Of a stretch of 10,887 nt of DNA, positions 7,914-10,887 are shown in pieces. The position numbers and the translations under genes are program-made. Source of the stretch: JAQWUY01 sp049615605 (GTDB lineage Bacteria > Pseudomonadota > Alphaproteobacteria > JAQWUY01); the NCBI GenBank assembly GCA_049615605.1, contig JBMZFW010000039.1:1-10887 (forward strand), in the 5' to 3' direction. How positions within the stretch are numbered: position 1 is the stretch's first letter; each line of letters opens with the position of its first letter. The notes under the pieces are model-generated. The model had not been told where the DNA came from. It was given only the letters and a program-made list of their open reading frames with translations, and searched no databases.

Positions 7914-9482
7914 ATGACAATATCTGCCGATATATTAAATGACGCTAAATCTTGGTGCTATGAAGAAGCAAAGAAAGTAGTCAAACGCATCGGTGGAAAG
8001 ACACCTGAAAAAGGTTATGTTTTATTCCAAACTGGTTATGGTCCATCGGGCTTACCGCACATTGGTACATTTGGTGAAGTTTGCCGTACAACAATGGTAA
8101 TGAATGCATTTAAGCAATTAACAAACAATGAAATACCAACAAAAATTATTTGTTTTTCTGATGATATGGATGGTTTCCGTAAAGTTCCAGAAAATGTTCC
8201 AAATGGTGAAGAACTTGCAAAATATTTAAATAAACCATTAACAAAAGTAATGGACCCATTCGGTTGTTGTGAAGGCTTCGCTCAACACAATAATAAATTG
8301 TTATGTGAATTCCTAGACAGCTTTGAATTTGAATATGAATTTGCATCTTCAACTGAATACTACACAAGCGGTAAATTTGACGAAGCATTAATTAAGTTGC
8401 TTGAAAATTATGACAAAGTACAAAACATTATGCTTCCAACATTGGGTGAAGAACGCCGTGCAACATACAGCCCGTTCTTACCAATTTGCCCTGAAAGTGG
8501 AAATGTATTACAAGTACCAGTTATTAAAACTGATGTGGCAAACCATACAATTGTTTACAAACGTGAAGACGGTGTGGAAGTTGAAACAAAGGTAACGGGC
8601 GGTGCGTGTAAATTACAATGGAAACCAGATTGGGCACTTCGTTGGTATGCACTTGATGTTGATTATGAAATGTGTGGTAAAGATTTAAAACCAAGCGTTG
8701 ATGTAAGTTCGGCAATTACAAAAGTTCTTGGTGGTAAAGCCCCTGAAAACTTAGTATACGAATTATTCCTTGATGAAGAAGGTGGTAAAATTTCAAAATC
8801 AAAAGGTAATGGTCTTGCGATTGAAGAATGGCTTAAATATGCACCACAAGAATCATTATCATTATTTATGTATCAAAAACCAAAGACAGCAAAGAAATTA
8901 TACTTTGATGTAATTCCAAAGGCGATGGACGAATATCTTACTTGGGTGGAAAAATATCCAACACAAGAAGACAAAGAAAAAGCGGACAACCCAGCCCACC
9001 ACATTCACGGGGGCAATGTTCCAAACAATCAATCACCAGTGTCATTTGCATTGTTATTAAACCTTGCCGGTGCGGCAAACGCATCAGATGCGGATGTAAT
9101 GTGGGGCTTTATTTCTAGGTACGCACCAGAAGCAAGCCCAGAAAAAAATCCAAAGCTGGCACAAATGGTTGAATACGCAATTCGTTATTATCAAGATTTC
9201 GTTAAACCGAAAAAAGAATACCGTCCAATGACTGACGAAGAACGCCCACAATTTGAAGCCTTAAAGAAAACCCTTGAAGGTATGAAAGATTGCAAAGACG
9301 GTTCTGAATTACAAACCGCTGTATTCAGCGTCGGTAAAGAATTCGGCTATGAAAAACTTGGCGAATGGTTCAGTACAATTTACCAAGTATTATTAGGTCA
9401 AAAACAAGGTCCTAGAATGGGAAGTTTTATATCGCTATATGGTGTTGAAGAAACTATTGCCCTAATAGACAGCAAATTTTAA
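7914..9482 (+). CDS. lysS: Lysyl-tRNA synthetase, class I
   Basis: The protein of 522 residues (from the ATG at 7914) charges tRNA-Lys and is of the class I, archaeal-type fold, not the class II enzyme of most bacteria. The HIGH-type motif is PSGLPHIGTFGE (44-55, HIGT at 49-52) and the KMSKS-type motif is KISKSKGNG (292-300). Both lie in the Rossmann catalytic domain. The rest is the helical anticodon-binding part, and the length is usual. Class I LysRS is normal in alphaproteobacteria, so this gene is the best taxonomic marker here. It follows upp by 22 bases and is probably co-transcribed. ATG 7902 would add MENK, but AGGA ends right at it, so it is badly spaced; 7914 lies at better distance from GGA (7904-7906) or AAGGA (7897-7901). 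A longer in-frame extension into upp is not credible. Confidence 0.95.
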   Translation: MTISADILNDAKSWCYEEAKKVVKRIGGKTPEKGYVLFQTGYGPSGLPHIGTFGEVCRTTMVMNAFKQLTNNEIPTKIICFSDDMDGFRKVPENVPNGEELAKYLNKPLTKVMDPFGCCEGFAQHNNKLLCEFLDSFEFEYEFASSTEYYTSGKFDEALIKLLENYDKVQNIMLPTLGEERRATYSPFLPICPESGNVLQVPVIKTDVANHTIVYKREDGVEVETKVTGGACKLQWKPDWALRWYALDVDYEMCGKDLKPSVDVSSAITKVLGGKAPENLVYELFLDEEGGKISKSKGNGLAIEEWLKYAPQESLSLFMYQKPKTAKKLYFDVIPKAMDEYLTWVEKYPTQEDKEKADNPAHHIHGGNVPNNQSPVSFALLLNLAGAANASDADVMWGFISRYAPEASPEKNPKLAQMVEYAIRYYQDFVKPKKEYRPMTDEERPQFEALKKTLEGMKDCKDGSELQTAVFSVGKEFGYEKLGEWFSTIYQVLLGQKQGPRMGSFISLYGVEETIALIDSKF

Positions 9483-9486
9483 TTTA

Positions 9487-9588
9487 AAAACAATTTTAAT
9501 TGACTAATATATGCAAAAGGAAATGCTAAACTACTTATTGTAGTCGTCGCATTTCCTTTTTTTATCTTAGCCTAATTAAAATTGTTTT
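9487..9588. repeat. Nested inverted repeats around the lysS terminator
   Basis: The outer arms of 15 bp, AAAACAATTTTAATT (9487-9501) and its exact complement (9574-9588), enclose CTAA/TTAG (9504-9507, 9567-9570), the 12-bp terminator stem (9515-9526, 9549-9560) and an inner ACTAC/GTAGT stem (9530-9534, 9540-9544). The four levels would fold as one 102-nt hairpin. No target-site duplication is visible at the ends. Confidence 0.75.
9515..9563 (+). terminator. Rho-independent terminator of the codB-lysS operon
   Basis: AAAAGGAAATGC (9515-9526) pairs perfectly with GCATTTCCTTTT (9549-9560), followed by more T to 9563. A small inner stem fills part of the 22-nt loop. It lies 32 bases after the lysS stop and is the natural end of the operon. 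Confidence 0.9.
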
Positions 9589-9643
9589 AGTTGTAAGGTG
9601 AAACTTGATTCTTGACTCGTTAAAATCTACTTTTAGTTATTTA

Positions 9644-9718
9644 ATAATAAAAACTTTTTAAATTAGATTATTCATCTTTTCATTTAATTAATATAATAAA
9701 AACTTTTTAAATTAGATT
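9644..9718. repeat. Two copies of a 26-bp AT-rich direct repeat
   Basis: Positions 9644-9669 and 9693-9718 are identical over 26 bases; the unit begins ATAATAAAAACTTTTT and ends AAATTAGATT. The copies start 49 bp apart. The bases just outside differ. The second copy runs into its own partial reverse complement (AATCTAA at 9721-9727), forming a short hairpin. The role is unknown; a local duplication is the simplest reading. Confidence 0.85.
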
Positions 9719-9750
9719 GGAATCTAAAAATTAATTAAAAAAGATTTTTA

Positions 9751-9797
9751 TGGCGGTGTATTGAACCCCTTTGAGTTCGAATCCTCTACACTCACCA
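9751..9797 (+). other. Degenerate tRNA 3'-end-like sequence (possible att remnant)
   Basis: GAGTTCGAATCCTC (9773-9786) resembles a tRNA T arm, with the TTCGAAT loop, and is followed by TACACTCACCA (9787-9797), like an acceptor strand plus CCA. Upstream, GGTGTA (9755-9760) could pair with TACACT (9787-9792). It is not a working tRNA: the T stem has an A-C mismatch, the CCA is one base too close to the T loop, and there is no D arm or anticodon arm in the AT-rich DNA before it. It begins right where base composition changes, as expected of a truncated tRNA left at an integration site, but chance similarity remains possible. Confidence 0.35.
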
Positions 9798-9918
9798 TTG
9801 AGTTGCAACAAATAATCGCCCTGAAAACAATAGAAAGCAAGTTTTATGTTGCAACACCTTGTGCTGCTTTGATTTCCGCTCTTGGCATGACTTCAATCAT
9901 AGTGATGGAAGTACCGTA

Positions 9919-9946
9919 CCAAACGCGGGTTCGAATCCCTGTTTGG
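9919..9946 (+). repeat. T-arm-like hairpin downstream of the ygaP-like gene
   Basis: CCAAAC (9919-9924) pairs with GTTTGG (9941-9946), and inside it GGG (9927-9929) pairs with CCC (9937-9939) around the loop TTCGAAT. The 10-mer GTTCGAATCC is shared with the tRNA-like piece at 9775-9784. It lies 15 bases past the stop of the minus-strand rhodanese gene, so it could also help end that transcript, though it has no T run on that side. Confidence 0.5.
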
Positions 9947-9961
9947 GATTCATTGGACACG

Positions 9962-10477
9962 CTATTGATTCCACGGCATCTTCGCCATGAGTTTGGCAAG
10001 GCCGCACCAGCCAGTCAGTCCGGCATTGGTTAAGCCCGCGCCGAAGAAGGCTGCGCCAAGCGCAAAAGCAGGATGCACAAAATAGCCAAGCAGTCCGAAT
10101 GTAAGGACTGACAGGCCAATGGTCAGTTGTACCTGACGATCCAGTGGCAATATCTTCTTGCCGCTGCTTTCTGTTGGAAGTCCGGCCTGCTGCCATGCTT
10201 CAATACCACCTTCGATATTATAGACTTCCAGTGCCTCTTTTTCTGCCATCAGCTTTTGGCAAGCGTTACTGCCGCGCATCCCTTTCTGACAGTGGATCAG
10301 GATTTTCTTATCCGTGTTCGGAATGCCACTACAGCAAATCGAGCCAACAGGGTGTAATGCCGCACCTGCAATCTTTTGCGAGGCATGTTCGGCGGGTTCG
10401 CGCACATCAATCAAAATGGCTTCATTATTATCCAGCCATTGTTTGGCAGTGTGTACATCAATGTTTTGAACTGTCAT
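9962..10477 (-). CDS. ygaP: YgaP-like membrane rhodanese (sulfurtransferase)
   Basis: This 171-residue protein has the two-part layout of E. coli YgaP (about 174). Residues 1-101 are a single rhodanese domain with IDVREPAE (23-30), the active-site loop HCQKGMRG (62-69, catalytic C63) and IEGGIEAWQQAGLP (88-101). Residues 110-171 (LPLDRQVQL, then two membrane segments at about 118-134 and 137-155) end in GWCGLAKLMAKMPWNQ, a tail shared almost exactly with YgaP, including C158. Such proteins move sulfane sulfur from persulfides or thiosulfate at the inner membrane face. A Cys-Cys pair at 48-49, near the active-site loop, is not in E. coli YgaP as I recall it. AAGG (10488-10485) lies 7 bases before the ATG. 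It follows the regulator gene by 25 bases on the same strand, the same pairing as ygaV-ygaP. Codons are more GC-rich than in the genes to the left. Confidence 0.92.
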   Translation of the reverse strand: MTVQNIDVHTAKQWLDNNEAILIDVREPAEHASQKIAGAALHPVGSICCSGIPNTDKKILIHCQKGMRGSNACQKLMAEKEALEVYNIEGGIEAWQQAGLPTESSGKKILPLDRQVQLTIGLSVLTFGLLGYFVHPAFALGAAFFGAGLTNAGLTGWCGLAKLMAKMPWNQ

Positions 10478-10502
10478 TATAATACCTTATGGTTTTGCTA
10501 AA

Positions 10503-10820
10503 TTATTCCCTGCAGTAAATGAGATAAAGCGTTGATAATATTGCACCCACTTCGTGGCTGCCTATGCGATAATATACTTGTTGCCCACGCTTATCGGAAA
10601 TCACCAGATCATTTTCTCGCATTTTAGCAAGATGTTGTGATAATGCTGAATGCGATAACCCAACTAAATCAGCGAGTTCACCAACTGTTTGCTCTGACTT
10701 TACCAAATGGCACAGAATCATAAGACGCTTAGCATTTGCCAGCGATTTAAGCATAGCCTCTGCCTTGGTAGCATTGCGCACCATAACGGCAAGACTGTCA
10801 TGTGAATGTGGTGGTTTCAT
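10503..10820 (-). CDS. ygaV: ArsR-family persulfide-responsive repressor (BigR/SqrR/YgaV type)
   Basis: This 105-residue winged-helix regulator has the helix-turn-helix at about 45-72 (TVGELADLVGLSHSALSQHL) and the wing around KRGQQVYYRI (77-86). C37 (in RLMILCHLV) and C103 (in IYCRE) lie 66 residues apart, as do the sensing cysteines of BigR (42/108) and SqrR (41/107). Reactive sulfur species join these cysteines in a polysulfide bridge and relieve repression. Usual arsenic or zinc ligand motifs (CxC, ELCVCDL) are absent. The gene precedes the rhodanese gene, and a palindrome in its promoter suggests self-repression. There is no ribosome-binding site; the ATG sits 6 bases after the -10 box, so the mRNA may be leaderless. 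The symbol follows the ygaVP pairing; bigR would be equally apt. Confidence 0.9.
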   Translation of the reverse strand: MKPPHSHDSLAVMVRNATKAEAMLKSLANAKRLMILCHLVKSEQTVGELADLVGLSHSALSQHLAKMRENDLVISDKRGQQVYYRIGSHEVGAILSTLYLIYCRE

Positions 10821-10821
10821 A

Positions 10822-10849
10822 TTGACATCGTATCAGCAATTGCTAAAAT
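10822..10849 (+). promoter_or_regulatory. Divergent plus-strand promoter
   Basis: TTGACA (10822-10827) is followed after 16 bp by TAAAAT (10844-10849). It points away from the regulator, to a gene beginning beyond the window. It interlocks with the minus-strand promoter. Confidence 0.5.
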
Positions 10850-10855
10850 AGTCAA
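10827..10855 (-). promoter_or_regulatory. Promoter of the ygaV-ygaP-like operon
   Basis: On the minus strand TTGACT (10855-10850) is followed after 17 bp by TACGAT (10832-10827). Transcription would begin at or next to the ATG at 10820, giving a leaderless mRNA. Confidence 0.65.
10835..10844. promoter_or_regulatory. Candidate operator for the ArsR-family regulator
   Basis: AGCAATTGCT (10835-10844) is a perfect 10-bp palindrome inside the spacers of both opposing promoters. A dimeric repressor bound here would block both. Placement and symmetry fit an ArsR-type operator; the binding itself is inferred. Confidence 0.5.
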
Positions 10856-10877
10856 GAGTTATTACAACGAACAACAC

Positions 10878-10883
10878 AGAGGT
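10878..10883 (+). promoter_or_regulatory. Ribosome-binding site of a divergent gene beyond the window
   Basis: AGAGGT (10878-10883) lies 29 bases after the plus-strand -10 box and 4 bases from the window end. A start codon would be expected within the next few bases outside. Confidence 0.35.
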
Positions 10884-10887
10884 AAAT

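Larger units (their letters stand above)
9483..9961. other. Gene-free junction region between lysS and the ygaP-like gene
   Basis: These 479 bases hold no credible gene. From left to right they contain the nested hairpin with the lysS terminator (9487-9588), very AT-rich DNA with a duplicated 26-bp segment (9644-9718), a short hairpin TTAGATT/AATCTAA (9712-9727), a change to more GC-rich sequence near 9750, a degenerate tRNA 3'-end-like piece (9751-9797), two GTTGCAACA copies (9802-9810, 9848-9856) and a T-arm-like hairpin (9919-9946). The plus-strand open frame at 9761-10033 gives the peptides FESSTLT and TRVRIPV, typical of translated tRNA-like DNA, and is not a gene. Confidence 0.7.

Noticed and set aside
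9751..9797. A functional tRNA gene.
   Set aside because: There is no D arm or anticodon arm, the T stem has a mismatch, and the CCA is one base off the correct distance.
9761..10033. A 90-codon plus-strand open frame in the junction region.
   Set aside because: It runs through tRNA-like sequence, giving tRNA-artefact peptides (FESSTLT, TRVRIPV), then antisense through the rhodanese gene. There is no ribosome-binding site.
9897..10196. A 99-codon minus-strand open frame overlapping the rhodanese gene.
   Set aside because: It is another frame of the YgaP-like gene, whose protein matches its family along the full length.

Overview
The window reads as a piece of an AT-rich alphaproteobacterial genome (about 1-9740) joined to a shorter, visibly more GC-rich stretch (about 9750-10887). 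The alphaproteobacterial reading rests on two things. LysS is class I (HIGH/KISKS type), the form alphaproteobacteria use instead of class II. The DinG/XPD-like helicase carries the long N-terminal extension I associate with alphaproteobacterial homologues. No rRNA, intact tRNA, CRISPR array, transposase or integrase is visible.

Left part. The 3' end of a plus-strand gene (2-118) and a minus-strand sodium:alanine symporter gene (183-1532) converge on one strong bidirectional terminator (131-160). Upstream of the symporter is a large minus-strand DinG-type helicase (1707-4454). It appears to start at an ATG lying directly downstream of a -10 box, so its mRNA may be leaderless. Divergent from the helicase runs a plus-strand salvage operon: codB (cytosine permease), codA (cytosine deaminase family), upp (uracil phosphoribosyltransferase) and lysS. 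Together the first three import cytosine, deaminate it to uracil and convert the uracil to UMP. codA and upp overlap by 4 bases. A terminator-like hairpin lies between codB and codA. CodA has Cys instead of Asp at the position that excludes 5-methylcytosine in E. coli CodA, so 5-methylcytosine is a possible substrate.

Junction. After lysS comes a terminator nested in a 102-nt stack of inverted repeats. It is followed by a very AT-rich stretch with two copies of a 26-bp direct repeat. At about 9750 the base composition changes and a degenerate tRNA 3'-end-like sequence appears, followed 154 bp later by a second T-arm-like hairpin. This could be an island or att junction, or an assembly join. 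The sequence alone does not decide.

Right part. On the minus strand are an ArsR-family regulator of the BigR/SqrR/YgaV type, with the diagnostic Cys pair (C37, C103), and a YgaP-like membrane rhodanese. Together they form a reactive-sulfur response operon. Its promoter region also holds a plus-strand promoter. The two are face to face and share one palindrome in both spacers, and a ribosome-binding site at the window edge suggests a divergent gene starting just beyond it.
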